A stretch of DNA of 64,000 nt. Origin: Phycisphaeraceae bacterium (GTDB lineage Bacteria; Planctomycetota; Phycisphaerae; Phycisphaerales; SM1A02). A program made the position numbers and the translations under genes. Positions within the stretch are counted from its first letter, which is position 1, and every line of letters begins with the position of its first letter. The stretch spans positions 62,001-126,000 of the forward strand of contig JAHBWY010000003.1 in the NCBI GenBank assembly GCA_019636735.1. Reading direction: 5' to 3'. This document shows, one piece after another, positions 9,478-18,133 of the stretch. Below the pieces are notes generated by a model. The model worked only from the letters and a program-made list of their open reading frames with translations, made no database searches and had not been told where the DNA came from.

Positions 9478-10638
9478 ATGGCGAAACCACACTCCAGACC
9501 ACATTCGGCCGCTCGGATCGCTCGAAGCGTCCTGATCAGGGCTCCCTTCCTCTGGCTTCTTCTTCCGGCAATCCTTGCGCTGCTCGGCGCAGCGGTTGCC
9601 CAAGGCGCCACCGTGCAGGAACTGGTGCGCGTGAAGGGCCATGAGCGAAACACGCTCGTCGGTCTCGGCATCGTGATCGGTCTCAACGGGACCGGCGATC
9701 GCAACAAGGACTCGCTGGTCGCCGCCCGTCCTTTCGCGCAGTACCTGAAGAACCTCGATGCCAGCGTCGGCAGTCTCGATGAGCTGCGCCGTACCGACTC
9801 CTTCGCGGTGGTGCAGGTGTCCATGTCGATTCCGCCGATGGGCGCTGCCGAAGGCGATCGATTCGATGTCACGGTCAGTTCGCTCTTCAACGCGAAGAGC
9901 CTTGCAGGCGGAACACTTGTCGTTTCGATGCTGCGCCTGCCGTTGCCCGATGCGAGTGAGATCCCGGTGATGGCCTTCGCGCAGGGCTCCGTCGAGATTC
10001 CCGGCGGCAATCCGCGCGACGGTGTCGTGCGAAGCGGAGGTCAGATGCTCCGCTCGGTCATGGGCGATCCGATCCAGCCCGATGGCTCGGTGCTTCTCAT
10101 CTTGCGCGATGAATTCGCCGGCTATCCGGTGGCGAGCGCACTCACGACGGTCATCAACGAGGAGATGGCGCTCCTGGGCGAGCGCGGCGTGGCTCGCACC
10201 GATGATGCGAAGACGATTCGATTGCGCGTGCCGCAGCGCGACCGCGCGGATCCGTCGAACTTCCTGGCTCGCGTCCTCACCTTCCATGTCGATGGCTCGC
10301 TGATCCGCACGCCCGCGCGCGTCGTGGTCAATGAGCGCGAGGGCATCATCGTCGTCACCGACAATGTCGAGATCAGGCCGGTGGCGATCACCCATGCCGG
10401 TCTTCAGATCACGACGATCACGCCCGAACCGATCGGCACGCCCGAGTTCCCGGTGGCGACGACCACGCGTTGGGCGGGAGTCGCGACCAATGCGGCGCCA
10501 GGGGCACCCGGCAGCACGCGGCTTGCGGATCTGCTCCGCACGCTCGATCAGCTCGACATCTCGGCGCGGGATCAGATCGCCATCATCTATGAACTGCGCC
10601 GCTCGGGCGCTCTCTCGGCGGAGATCGTGAGCGAATGA
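9478..10638 (+). CDS. flgI: Flagellar P-ring protein FlgI
   Basis: FlgI forms the periplasmic P-ring around the flagellar rod. The 386-residue product has a signal peptide ending near residue 43 (ALLGAAVAQGA) and the family core. Its landmarks are VGLGIVIGLNGTGD (about 60-73), the FAVVQVSMSIPPMGAAEGD stretch (about 113-131), and a C-terminal LDQLDISARDQIAIIYEL segment. ATG 9478 gives a complete secretion signal. No flgH precedes it in this window; the upstream side is a divergent membrane-protein gene, so this is the first gene of the operon. It is followed with a 4-base overlap (ATGA) by the FlgJ-like gene. Confidence 0.95.
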   Translation: MAKPHSRPHSAARIARSVLIRAPFLWLLLPAILALLGAAVAQGATVQELVRVKGHERNTLVGLGIVIGLNGTGDRNKDSLVAARPFAQYLKNLDASVGSLDELRRTDSFAVVQVSMSIPPMGAAEGDRFDVTVSSLFNAKSLAGGTLVVSMLRLPLPDASEIPVMAFAQGSVEIPGGNPRDGVVRSGGQMLRSVMGDPIQPDGSVLLILRDEFAGYPVASALTTVINEEMALLGERGVARTDDAKTIRLRVPQRDRADPSNFLARVLTFHVDGSLIRTPARVVVNEREGIIVVTDNVEIRPVAITHAGLQITTITPEPIGTPEFPVATTTRWAGVATNAAPGAPGSTRLADLLRTLDQLDISARDQIAIIYELRRSGALSAEIVSE

Positions 10639-11024
10639 GCGCGATCTCCTCACTGGCGTCACCCGATCCCACGCACCTCGCGCGCGAGGCGGCGGCGTCG
10701 TGGTCAAAGTCAACGCAGAGCGTTCGGCCGCTCGCGGACGAGAGTGCCGCATCCTTCGATCGCATGATGGCCGAGAGTGATCGGCGTGAGGCGATCTCCG
10801 CTGCCGCGCGCGGCCTGGTGGCGCAGTCGCTCATCCTGCCTGTCTTGAAGGAACTTCGAGGCGGCTCGCTCGCGTGGGGGCCCTTCGCGCCGGGTGATGC
10901 GGAGAAGCGGTTCGGGCCGATGCTCGATGTGGCTCTTGCCGACCGCATCGCCGCGAGCCCGCGCATGGCGGCGACCAAGGCAATTGAAGCGCGCCTGCTT
11001 GCCCGCGAGAGGGGGGTTGCATGA
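10635..11024 (+). CDS. FlgJ-like rod-binding protein (no muramidase domain)
   Basis: This 129-residue protein resembles the N-terminal rod-binding half of FlgJ. It has a helical stretch with RMMAESDRREAISAAARGLVA (split here as RMMAESDRRE and AISAARG-type helices) and a C-terminal PMLDVALADRIAA motif, like the FxxMLDxxxAxxxA signature of rod-binding domains. The peptidoglycan-cleaving C-terminal domain of enteric FlgJ is absent, as in many other phyla where a separate enzyme cuts the wall. It overlaps flgI and the FlgN-like gene by 4 bases on each side, so translation is probably coupled. Identification rests on the short motif and operon position. Confidence 0.72.
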   Translation: MSAISSLASPDPTHLAREAAASWSKSTQSVRPLADESAASFDRMMAESDRREAISAAARGLVAQSLILPVLKELRGGSLAWGPFAPGDAEKRFGPMLDVALADRIAASPRMAATKAIEARLLARERGVA

Positions 11025-11563
11025 GCCGCCGTCCCGCAGCAGGCGCGACGATCGCGACGCGACCAGCCGCCACCGCCGAATCGCGCGAAGTGCCGAACGC
11101 GATCGTCTCCATTCTCTCCCGCGAACTCGACCAGGTTCGAGCCCTCCGCGAGGCGATCACGGAGGAGCGTCGGGCGGTCGAAGAGGCCGACGCAACGCGA
11201 CTGCGACACGCTGCCGAGCTCATCCGCGAGCGCTCGCGCGAGCTGGCTGATCTCGAGCGCGCACGAGAGCGAGCATCGCTGGCGCTTGGCGTTGAAGCGG
11301 GTGCGCCGCTTGAACACCTGCTGGCGCGCCTGAGTGCAGGCGGTCCTGAGCATGAGGGTGCCACGCGAATCGGTGCGCTTCTTCGGCAGGAAGCGGCCGA
11401 AGTGGCGCGGGCCATGGCCGTGGTACGGCGTGCGGCGGAGCGGCTTGCCGCGCATCTGGCGGGCGTGCGGGCCACGGTGTCATCCGATGGCGCCGGGGTC
11501 TATGGGCGCCGCGGTCGACTGGCCGCAGGCGAAGGACCGCTTGCGGTGGATCTCCGTCACTAG
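11021..11563 (+). CDS. FlgN-like flagellar chaperone
   Basis: This 180-residue, charged, almost entirely helical protein has long heptad-like stretches (residues about 28-95 and 118-150). FlgN-family proteins are cytoplasmic chaperones for the hook-associated proteins FlgK and FlgL. The position directly before flgK and flgL supports that role. Sequence conservation in this family is low, so the call is mainly from size, coiled-coil composition and neighbours. The N-terminus overlaps the FlgJ-like gene by ATGA. The last 25 residues are glycine-rich and probably disordered. Confidence 0.65.
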   Translation: MSRRPAAGATIATRPAATAESREVPNAIVSILSRELDQVRALREAITEERRAVEEADATRLRHAAELIRERSRELADLERARERASLALGVEAGAPLEHLLARLSAGGPEHEGATRIGALLRQEAAEVARAMAVVRRAAERLAAHLAGVRATVSSDGAGVYGRRGRLAAGEGPLAVDLRH

Positions 11564-11581
11564 CGGGAAGGAAGACGAAGC

Positions 11582-13246
11582 ATGAACCTCGGCACTGGAT
11601 TCCAGATCGGCGCATCGGGCCTCAAGGCGGGGCAGGGGGCGATGCACACGGCGGGCCACAACATGGCGAACGCCATGACGCCGGGCTATCGCCGCCAGCG
11701 GATCGGCATGCTGCCGATCTCGGGCGTCCCGCACCTCGGTATCGGGCACAGTGGTCATGGCGTGCGGGTAAGTGGCCTCTCGCGAGCGATCGACATGGCG
11801 CTCCTCGCTCGCCTTCGCCATGCGCGCGCCGATGAAGCCGCATCGCTCACAGCGCAGCAGCGCTTCGGCACCATTGAGGATCTCCTCGCCTCCGTTGCGC
11901 CGGGTGGCGTCGCGGGCGCCGTCGAGTCATTCATCGACGCATGGGGTAGTGTCGCCGAAGCACCCTCCGACCCGGCCATCCGCGGCGTGATCGTGCAGCA
12001 GGGAGTCGGTCTCGCCAAGCAGATCCGGACGCTTCGCCAGCAACTTGTGCAACAGCGCCAGGAGATCGATCAGTCGCTCCAGGATGCCGTAAACAAGGTG
12101 AACCAGTTGCTGAGCTCGATCGAGGCGCTCTCGAGCCAGATTGCCGCGGCGGAAGCGGCGGGTGGCGCGGCGCCTTCCCTGCGCGATTCGCGCGACCTGC
12201 TCGTGGATGAGCTCTCGACACTCCTCGACCTTGCCGTGGTCGATCGCCCCGACGGCTCGCTTGATCTGCTCATCGGAAGCACACCGATCATGCTCTCGGG
12301 AACATCGCTCGGCGTCACGCTCGTTCAGACTGCGGCGGGCACCGGAGTGGCCACGGTGACCGATGGTGCACCGCTCGTGGCCGGAGGCGCGATCGGCGCT
12401 CTGCTTGCGAGCCGTGCTGAAGGGGTGCAGACGGAGATCGCGCGCCTCGACGAACTTGCTCAACGCCTCATGCAGGCGGTCAACCGAATCCATGTCGCCG
12501 GTCGCGGTCTGCATGGCAGGACCTCGATGACGAGCTTCCTCGGCATCGAGAACGCGGCGATCCCGATTGCGCAGAATCCGCTGCCGTCGCCGGTGACGGC
12601 GGGCGTCATCCGAATCCAATTCGGCCCGGCGGGCAGCGAGAACCCCTCGGTCATCGAGATCCAAGTGGATCCGGCGGTCGATTCGCTCCAGCAAATCGCC
12701 GCATTGATCACCGGTGCTGCCGGCTCGCCGATCGCCACCGTGAATGGGCAGAACCAGTTGGTCATCGAGGTGCCGCCGGGTGAGACCTTCTCGATTCTCG
12801 AAGATCAGACGGGGCTCTTCACCGCCATTCAGTTCGGCGCCTTCTTCACGGGGCTCTCGGCTGCTGACATCGATGTCGATGCGGCGCTCGTCAATGACCC
12901 GCTCCTTCTCTCGGTGGCGCTTGGCGAGGATGACACGGCCGTGGCCGCCGCGATGCTCAAGCTTCGGACCACGACGATTGATGCGCTCAACGCCACGCTC
13001 GGCGACTGGTGGCGCCTGGGCGATGCGTCGCTTTCGGCCCGCGTGGCAGCGCTCAGCAGCGGGGCCGAGGCGGCGGCGATCGTGCGCCTCGGTCTCCAGT
13101 CGCAGGAGCAGGCGATTTCGGGCGTCAACCTCGACGAGGAGGCAATGAACCTCATCGCCGCGCAGGGGCAGTATGAAGCGGCGGCACGCTACATCTCGGC
13201 GCTGCAGCAGGCGCTTGACACGCTGCTGCGCATGGCCGCGCGGTGA
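11582..13246 (+). CDS. flgK: Flagellar hook-associated protein FlgK (HAP1)
   Basis: FlgK joins hook and filament. The 554-residue protein begins with the flagellar rod/hook D0 motif (GASGLKAGQGAMHTAGHNMAN, here noted as GASGLKAGQ and HNMANAMTPGY, residues about 9-37). It ends with the helical D0 C-terminus (NLDEEAMNLIAAQGQYEAA followed by LQQALDTLLRMA). The middle contains the coiled segment QSLQDAVNKVNQLLSSIEAL and variable outer domains. A Shine-Dalgarno-like GGAAGGA lies just before ATG 11582. It is in the same transcription unit as its likely chaperone upstream and flgL downstream (21 bases apart). Confidence 0.93.
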   Translation: MNLGTGFQIGASGLKAGQGAMHTAGHNMANAMTPGYRRQRIGMLPISGVPHLGIGHSGHGVRVSGLSRAIDMALLARLRHARADEAASLTAQQRFGTIEDLLASVAPGGVAGAVESFIDAWGSVAEAPSDPAIRGVIVQQGVGLAKQIRTLRQQLVQQRQEIDQSLQDAVNKVNQLLSSIEALSSQIAAAEAAGGAAPSLRDSRDLLVDELSTLLDLAVVDRPDGSLDLLIGSTPIMLSGTSLGVTLVQTAAGTGVATVTDGAPLVAGGAIGALLASRAEGVQTEIARLDELAQRLMQAVNRIHVAGRGLHGRTSMTSFLGIENAAIPIAQNPLPSPVTAGVIRIQFGPAGSENPSVIEIQVDPAVDSLQQIAALITGAAGSPIATVNGQNQLVIEVPPGETFSILEDQTGLFTAIQFGAFFTGLSAADIDVDAALVNDPLLLSVALGEDDTAVAAAMLKLRTTTIDALNATLGDWWRLGDASLSARVAALSSGAEAAAIVRLGLQSQEQAISGVNLDEEAMNLIAAQGQYEAAARYISALQQALDTLLRMAAR

Positions 13247-13267
13247 ACCATTGGAGCGACTTCTCCC

Positions 13268-14887
13268 ATGACCATCGACTCCATTCTTCCATCGATGCGA
13301 ATCGGCGGTGCCGGCGCCCCCGGGCTCCTGAACGGAGTCGGGCGAACGAACGCCTCGCTCGCGCGCGTGCAGATGCAGCTTGTCCTCGGGCAGGCGATGC
13401 TCCGAGCGAGCGATGACCCGCAGCGATCGGCAGCGCTGGCTCGCCTGACGGCGTCACTCGAGCAATCCCTCACTCGAAGTGATCTGCTCCTGCGGGGCGC
13501 CAACCTGCTCGAAGCGTCCGATGCTCCGCTCGCGCGGTCTCTGGATCTGCTGGCCGAGGCCCGCGCGCTTGTCTCCAAGGACACCACCGCCTCGCTTCCC
13601 GAATCGGAGCGCCAGGCGATCGCCACGGAACTTGATCAACTGATCGCGCGCCTCACGACGGAAGGAAACGCCCGCTTTGGTTCGGTGCATCTCTTCGGGG
13701 GCACGCGCGCCGGAGGAGCTCCGTGGAATCATCGCGGCGATGGCGTGCTCTACATGGGACGCGGCCGAGGGCTGGATGTGGGCCTCGGCGAACCGGTCAC
13801 GATCTCGGGACACGAGGCCTTCGGCGGAGTCAGCCGCCGCGTGGATCTCAGCGGCACCGTTGATCTCTCGGCCGGACTCGAGACGCCGCTTGCCGCGTGG
13901 GGCGCGGGACCGCTCGGCTCCATCCGCATCTCGGTCGGCTCGATGGTGCAGGTGGTCGATCTCTCAGGAGCTGTCACGCTCAGGGACTTGAAGAACATCG
14001 TCGAGGGCCTCGACATGGGGGTTCGCGTCGAGTTCGACGCCGCGACCGGAAAGGCGTGGATTCGCAACGCCCTCTCCGGACCGGGGCTCTCAATCTCCGA
14101 TCTCACCGGCGACGACACGGCCACGCGGCTCGGCATCGACACGCTGGCGACCTACACGCTCCTCTCGGATTTCAACGACGGGCGCGGTGTCCGCTTCGCC
14201 GTTCCGGGAATCGATCCGGTCACGGGGCAGCCGGCGAACAACACCGGCGCGGATCTCCTCATTTCACTGAAGGATGGCCGCTTCTTCGTCGTTGACTTCA
14301 CCAACGAGACCACGGTCGGGCAGGTCCTGGCCACCATCAATGCCGCCGCTGCCGCCGCGGGGATCTCGCAGGCGGAGTTCTTCGCCGGCCTTCGCGCCAA
14401 TGGCAATGGCCTGCTCCTGACCGACAACACCGCGGGCCCCGGAGGCTTCACGGTTGCCGGGTTCAACAACTCATGGGCCGCCGAGGATCTCGGCATCCTC
14501 GGGGGGACCACGGGCGCAGTGATTGCAGGGGAGGATCGCGCACAAGTTGCCGTTGACGGGGCCTTCACCTGGCTGCTGAGGCTCAGGGACGCCGTCATCG
14601 CGGGAGATCCGCTTGGCATCTCGATTGCTTTGGACGGTGTCGACCGTGCCGTTGATCGGGTCGCGTTGGCCCGGAGCGGTGCGGGCGCGAAGGCGTCGCG
14701 ACTCGCCATGGAACGAGTCGCACTCGAGGAGATCGTGGTGCAGCAGAAGTCGCTCCGAAGCCTTCTTGGAGACATCGATCTGGCCGAGGCCTCGACGAGG
14801 CTCTCGCAGCTCTCGGTGCAGCTCCAGGCGGGGCTCGCGGCGCTGGCTCGAGCCGGCTCCCTTTCTCTTCTCCGCTATCTCGGATGA
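13268..14887 (+). CDS. flgL: Flagellar hook-associated protein FlgL (HAP3)
   Basis: FlgL is the second hook-filament junction protein and has flagellin-like termini. The N-terminal helix carries LVLGQAMLRASDDPQRSAAL (residues about 37-56), the flagellin/FlgL pattern with the SDDP turn. The C-terminus is a matching helix (LGDIDLAEASTRLSQLSVQ, about 496-514). At 539 residues it is longer than the 300-400 common for FlgL, because the outer domain is expanded. Inside it, VTLRDLKNIVEGLDMGVRV and TVGQVLATINAAAA resemble flagellin IN hook motifs. Its stop lies 41 bases before the chosen fliW start, and an earlier in-frame fliW ATG would overlap it. Confidence 0.88.
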   Translation: MTIDSILPSMRIGGAGAPGLLNGVGRTNASLARVQMQLVLGQAMLRASDDPQRSAALARLTASLEQSLTRSDLLLRGANLLEASDAPLARSLDLLAEARALVSKDTTASLPESERQAIATELDQLIARLTTEGNARFGSVHLFGGTRAGGAPWNHRGDGVLYMGRGRGLDVGLGEPVTISGHEAFGGVSRRVDLSGTVDLSAGLETPLAAWGAGPLGSIRISVGSMVQVVDLSGAVTLRDLKNIVEGLDMGVRVEFDAATGKAWIRNALSGPGLSISDLTGDDTATRLGIDTLATYTLLSDFNDGRGVRFAVPGIDPVTGQPANNTGADLLISLKDGRFFVVDFTNETTVGQVLATINAAAAAAGISQAEFFAGLRANGNGLLLTDNTAGPGGFTVAGFNNSWAAEDLGILGGTTGAVIAGEDRAQVAVDGAFTWLLRLRDAVIAGDPLGISIALDGVDRAVDRVALARSGAGAKASRLAMERVALEEIVVQQKSLRSLLGDIDLAEASTRLSQLSVQLQAGLAALARAGSLSLLRYLG

Positions 14888-14928
14888 CCACAGGAGTGCC
14901 CGCGGCTGCGGGCCGTCAGGAGGACGAC

Positions 14929-15372
14929 ATGATCTTGCAGACCACACGCTTCGGCGCCGTTGAAGTTGACGAGGGACGACTCATCGACTTCCCCGGCGGA
15001 TTGCTCGGCTTCGCGAACGCCCGTCGATTCGCGCTCCTTCAGCCCGATGCGCGCGGCGTCTTCTTCTGGCTCCAGAGCACGGAGAACCCCGACCTCGCCT
15101 TCGTCGTCACCGATCCGGCGCTCTGGGCCGACGACTTCGCTGCTCCGCTTCGGCCTGAGCAGGTGAGCGAGATCGGCCTGAACGATCCATCGGAGGCGCA
15201 GACCTTCGTCATTGTGAATCGTCGCGGCGCGGTCCTGACGGCCAACATGCAGGGGCCCCTGGTGATCAGCGCGGTGACGCGACGGGGCGTGCAGGTCGTG
15301 CTTGCCGAGCGCCGCTGGTCGACGCGCCACGAGCTCGTGCGGCTTGAAGGGGCACAGGTGGTGGGAGCCTGA
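14929..15372 (+). CDS. fliW: Flagellar assembly factor FliW
   Basis: FliW binds flagellin and, when free, also binds CsrA and relieves CsrA repression of flagellin translation. The 147-residue product has the family features: TRFGAVEVDEGRLIDFPGGL at the N-terminus, an LLQPDARGVFFWLQS strand pair, and NMQGPLVIS near residue 105. The reading frame is open from ATG 14884, which overlaps flgL, but AGGAGG at 14918-14923 followed 5 bases later by ATG 14929 is the better start and gives the normal length. It precedes csrA by 54 bases and flagellin lies next, the classic arrangement. Confidence 0.92.
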   Translation: MILQTTRFGAVEVDEGRLIDFPGGLLGFANARRFALLQPDARGVFFWLQSTENPDLAFVVTDPALWADDFAAPLRPEQVSEIGLNDPSEAQTFVIVNRRGAVLTANMQGPLVISAVTRRGVQVVLAERRWSTRHELVRLEGAQVVGA

Positions 15373-15426
15373 TCGAGCAGTTCCCACGGTTCAAGGAAGA
15401 GACAACTCTCGGAAGGAGTCCGAACA

Positions 15427-15717
15427 ATGCTGGTGCTCTCTCGGCACATCGATGAATCGATCATGATCGGCGACGAGGTGGAACTCACCATCGTCGACAT
15501 TCGCGGGGACAAGGTGAGGATCGGAATCAACGCACCCGCCAGCGTGGCGGTCCATCGCAAGGAGGTCTACGAGGCGATCAGGCAGGAGAACGAGCATGCG
15601 GCGCGCTTCCGCGGCACGCTTGATTCGATGCCGATTCCGCCGAAGACCGGCGTGCAGGGGCAGCGCGGTGCCCGTCTTGCTTCGGAGAAGCACCCGCCAC
15701 GGCGCGAGAGCGCCTGA
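15427..15717 (+). CDS. csrA: Carbon storage regulator CsrA
   Basis: CsrA is an RNA-binding homodimer that blocks translation by binding GGA motifs near ribosome-binding sites. The first 60 residues are the complete family fold: [20 protein letters not shown] opens it, [11 protein letters not shown] and [10 protein letters not shown] follow. The protein is 96 residues, so it has about 35 extra residues of a Pro/Gly/Arg-rich tail beyond the usual 60-75. The contact residues L4 and R44 positions look preserved, as judged by eye. GGAAGGAG precedes ATG 15427. Its stop is 13 bases before the flagellin start, and the intervening bases hold a palindrome over the flagellin start site, suggesting the product acts on its own neighbour. 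Confidence 0.95.
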   Translation: MLVLSRHIDESIMIGDEVELTIVDIRGDKVRIGINAPASVAVHRKEVYEAIRQENEHAARFRGTLDSMPIPPKTGVQGQRGARLASEKHPPRRESA

Positions 15718-15718
15718 G

Positions 15719-15733
15719 CATGGAGGCTCCATG
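15719..15733 (+). promoter_or_regulatory. Palindrome over the flagellin ribosome-binding site and start
   Basis: CATGGAGGCTCCATG reads the same on the opposite strand except at its centre. It contains the Shine-Dalgarno GGAGG and ends in the flagellin ATG. In RNA, CATGG can pair with CCATG, closing the start codon and leaving AGGCT in the loop. GGA-bearing hairpins at the ribosome-binding site are the known type of CsrA target, and csrA and fliW are the two genes just upstream. Direct CsrA binding is an inference. Confidence 0.6.
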
Positions 15734-17206
15734 ACCACCATCAACAGCAACATCGCGGCGCTCATCGCGCACCACGGACTGCTGCGGGCCAACGCCGATC
15801 TCTCGGTGCGCCTCGAGCGCATCTCGACGGGCCTCCGAATCAATCGCGGGTCGGACGACCCCGCCGGCCTTGTGAAGGCGAATCGCCTTGCCATGGAATT
15901 GAGCGGGCTTCGAGCGGCGATTGATGCCGCCACCCGCGGCAGCGCCATGATCGCGGCAATCGACGGTCAGCTCGCCTCGCTCGCCGACCGGCTCGAAACG
16001 CTGAAGGCGCTCGTTTCCGAGCAGGGCGACGGTTCGCCGTTGCCGCCCTCCGAGCGGCAGATCGCGATCGACGCGGAGCTTGCAGGCATTGAAGCGATCG
16101 CGAACACGGCGACCTTCGGAGGCAAGCGTCTCCTTGATGGATCACTTGCCTACCGCACCAGCCAGCTCAATCCCGCTCGCATCTCGCGCCTGCATGTCCA
16201 TCAGGCCGACATGGCGACGGGCGCGCTCAATCTCACCTTCGCGCTTACCGTCGGCGCGGAGCGAGGCGTGCTGTATGCGCCCTTGAACGGAGGTTCGTTC
16301 CTTGCCGCAGAGCTGACCGAGGATGTCACCCTCGAGATCGCCGGACCCAAGGGAACGCGCGTCCTCAGCTTCTCCGCAGGCGCGCCATCGGCCCTCATGG
16401 TGACCGCGATCAACCAGCTTCGCGATCAGACGGGGATTGAGGCGATCATCACGCAACCATCGGGGATTCCCGCGCTCACATTCAGGACGATCGAGTACGG
16501 CTCGAGTCAGACCGTGAGCGTGAAGGCCCTCGGCGGCACTGGAGCGAATTGGAGCACGGTTGCCGCAATCGGTGGCCCGAGTGTGAACTCGGACTCCGGG
16601 GTTGACGCCGAGGGTTGGATCAATGGGATCCCCTGGGTCGGCAACGGTCTTCAGGTCTCCCTCAACACCCCGATGATCTCGCTCTCCGCGGTCCTGACCG
16701 AGGCCTACGGCACCGTGACAGGGCAGAGCACCGAACTCGTTCAGGTGCGCGGAGGCGGGGTCGCCTTCCAGGTCGGTCCGGGCTCGACCTCGAATGATCG
16801 CGTCTTCTTCGGTCTGAATCCGATGATCCCGTCGCAGCTCGGGCGAGTGAAGACGCTGCTGGGAACTCCAGTCGTCCTCTCCGACCTGGTGAGCGGCGGC
16901 CAGCTTGCTGTCGGCAACGGCGATCCGACCGATGCGGTGCGCGTCGTGGAAGCGGCCATCCAGGAAGTGTCCATCGCACGAGCGCGCCTCGGGGCCATCG
17001 ATCGCACGCGCCTTCAGGGCGCGATCGAGTCGCTTCAGTCGGCGATCGAAGCCGCCACGGCCGGACGCGACGCCATCATGGAAGCCGATGTCGCGGAAGA
17101 GACCTCGGCGCTCGTGCGTGCGCAGATTCTCTCGCAGGCGTCAATCAGCATGATCGGCATCGCGAATCAGCAGGCGGAATCGCTGCTGAGACTGCTGGGG
17201 CGGTGA
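15731..17206 (+). CDS. fliC: Flagellin
   Basis: This is the filament subunit. The 491-residue protein starts INSNIAALIAHHGLLRAN and keeps the D0/D1 signature SVRLERISTGLRINRGSDDP (residues about 29-48), followed by AGLVKANRLA. The C-terminal D0 helix is also present (AEETSALVRAQILSQASISM, then NQQAESLLRLL). The middle (about 140-380) is a variable outer domain. The true start is ATG 15731 with GGAGG 4 bases upstream; the longer open frame begins inside csrA. Placement after fliW and csrA matches the FliW-CsrA-flagellin feedback circuit known from Bacillus. A hairpin at 17306-17325 follows the gene. Confidence 0.95.
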   Translation: MTTINSNIAALIAHHGLLRANADLSVRLERISTGLRINRGSDDPAGLVKANRLAMELSGLRAAIDAATRGSAMIAAIDGQLASLADRLETLKALVSEQGDGSPLPPSERQIAIDAELAGIEAIANTATFGGKRLLDGSLAYRTSQLNPARISRLHVHQADMATGALNLTFALTVGAERGVLYAPLNGGSFLAAELTEDVTLEIAGPKGTRVLSFSAGAPSALMVTAINQLRDQTGIEAIITQPSGIPALTFRTIEYGSSQTVSVKALGGTGANWSTVAAIGGPSVNSDSGVDAEGWINGIPWVGNGLQVSLNTPMISLSAVLTEAYGTVTGQSTELVQVRGGGVAFQVGPGSTSNDRVFFGLNPMIPSQLGRVKTLLGTPVVLSDLVSGGQLAVGNGDPTDAVRVVEAAIQEVSIARARLGAIDRTRLQGAIESLQSAIEAATAGRDAIMEADVAEETSALVRAQILSQASISMIGIANQQAESLLRLLGR

Positions 17207-17305
17207 CGCCTCGCCCAAGTCCCGGCGTGACTCCCACTCCGTCCGGAAGCACGGTCGATCTTGGCGTGACCGCTCGAAACGCCAAATGAAGTCAGCGTTC
17301 ACCGC

Positions 17306-17325
17306 GCCTCGTCTTGAGACGAGGC
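17306..17325. terminator. Hairpin between flagellin and rplT (convergent)
   Basis: GCCTCGTC and GACGAGGC form a perfect 8-base-pair stem with a TTGA loop, about 100 bases after the flagellin stop and 33 bases from the rplT stop on the other strand. There is no T-run on either side. It could serve both convergent transcripts. Confidence 0.45.
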
Positions 17326-17358
17326 AAGGTGGACTGAGCCGAAGCAGGGCGTGTGCAC

Positions 17359-17718
17359 TCAGCGAGCAGCCGACGCGGTCGCCTTCTCAACAAGCGCATC
17401 GAAGCTCGCAGGGTCGGCGATCGCCAACTCGGAGAGCATCTTGCGGTTGAGGGCGCTGCCGGCGAGGGCGAGGCCGTGAATGAAGCGGCTGTAGCTCGTC
17501 CCGCGCATGCGGCAGGCGGCGGTGATGCGGGTGATCCAGAGCGAACGGAAGTCGCGTCGTCGAAGGCGACGATGACGCCAGGCGTTGCGTCCAGCACGAA
17601 GCCGGGCGACCTTCGCCTGCTGCTTCAGTCGGCTCTTGGTTCCGTAGTAGCCGCGAGCCTCTCGAAGAAGCTTGCGACGGGCCTGGGTTCGGGCGGCGCC
17701 CTTGCGTACACGGGGCAT
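17359..17718 (-). CDS. rplT: Large ribosomal subunit protein bL20
   Basis: bL20 binds 23S rRNA early in 50S assembly. The 119-residue sequence matches the family end to end: MPRVRKGAARTQARRKLL at the start, ARGYYGTKSRLKQQAK next, then the RRRDFRSLWITRI block and the GTSYSRFIHGLALAGSALNR block. Length is normal. It follows rpmI with 106 bases between them, in the standard order rpmI-rplT. infC, which usually precedes this pair, is absent here; an anti-sigma-like gene lies upstream instead. Confidence 0.97.
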   Translation of the reverse strand: MPRVRKGAARTQARRKLLREARGYYGTKSRLKQQAKVARLRAGRNAWRHRRLRRRDFRSLWITRITAACRMRGTSYSRFIHGLALAGSALNRKMLSELAIADPASFDALVEKATASAAR

Positions 17719-17824
17719 GCGAACTCTCCTCTGGTGTCCGGCGGAGGCCGCTCAGCGGCGCTTCGAGCCCGACGGACGATGGGGTGCGTGGCGCCGGGGC
17801 AACACTGACCTGGCGCGGACGAAT

Positions 17825-18085
17825 TCAGCGCGTGGCTTCCGCCACGACGCCGGCCTCCTTCGAGGCGAGCTTGTCCTCATAGCTGCGAAGAGGACGGCCG
17901 AGGATCTTCTCAAGCGCGCCGAGATCGCCTCGGCGGGCATAGCGGCGCTTGCGATAGGTCTGCACCTGAACGCCGCGTTTGTTGCTCTTGAGGTGTCGGC
18001 TGTTCGGACGGCCGGCGCGGACGAGACCGCTCTTGGTGATCTTGATCCGCTTCAGCAATCCCTTATGGCTCTTCTGCTTGGGCAT
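17825..18085 (-). CDS. rpmI: Large ribosomal subunit protein bL35
   Basis: bL35 is a small 50S subunit protein. MPKQKSHKGLLKRIKITKSG and RPNSRHLKSNK are the family hallmarks, within residues 1-40. The 86-residue product carries about 20 extra residues beyond the usual 65, forming an acidic/charged C-terminal extension (DKLASKEAGVVAEATR). It is cotranscribed with rplT downstream. The upstream gene ends 49 bases before the start on the same strand, so the ribosomal pair could be read through from the sigma-factor operon or have its own start in that short gap. Confidence 0.95.
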   Translation of the reverse strand: MPKQKSHKGLLKRIKITKSGLVRAGRPNSRHLKSNKRGVQVQTYRKRRYARRGDLGALEKILGRPLRSYEDKLASKEAGVVAEATR

Positions 18086-18133
18086 GGGTGGGCTCGGGAG
18101 GACCGCGCAGCATAGCGGAAAGCCCGCCCGGCG

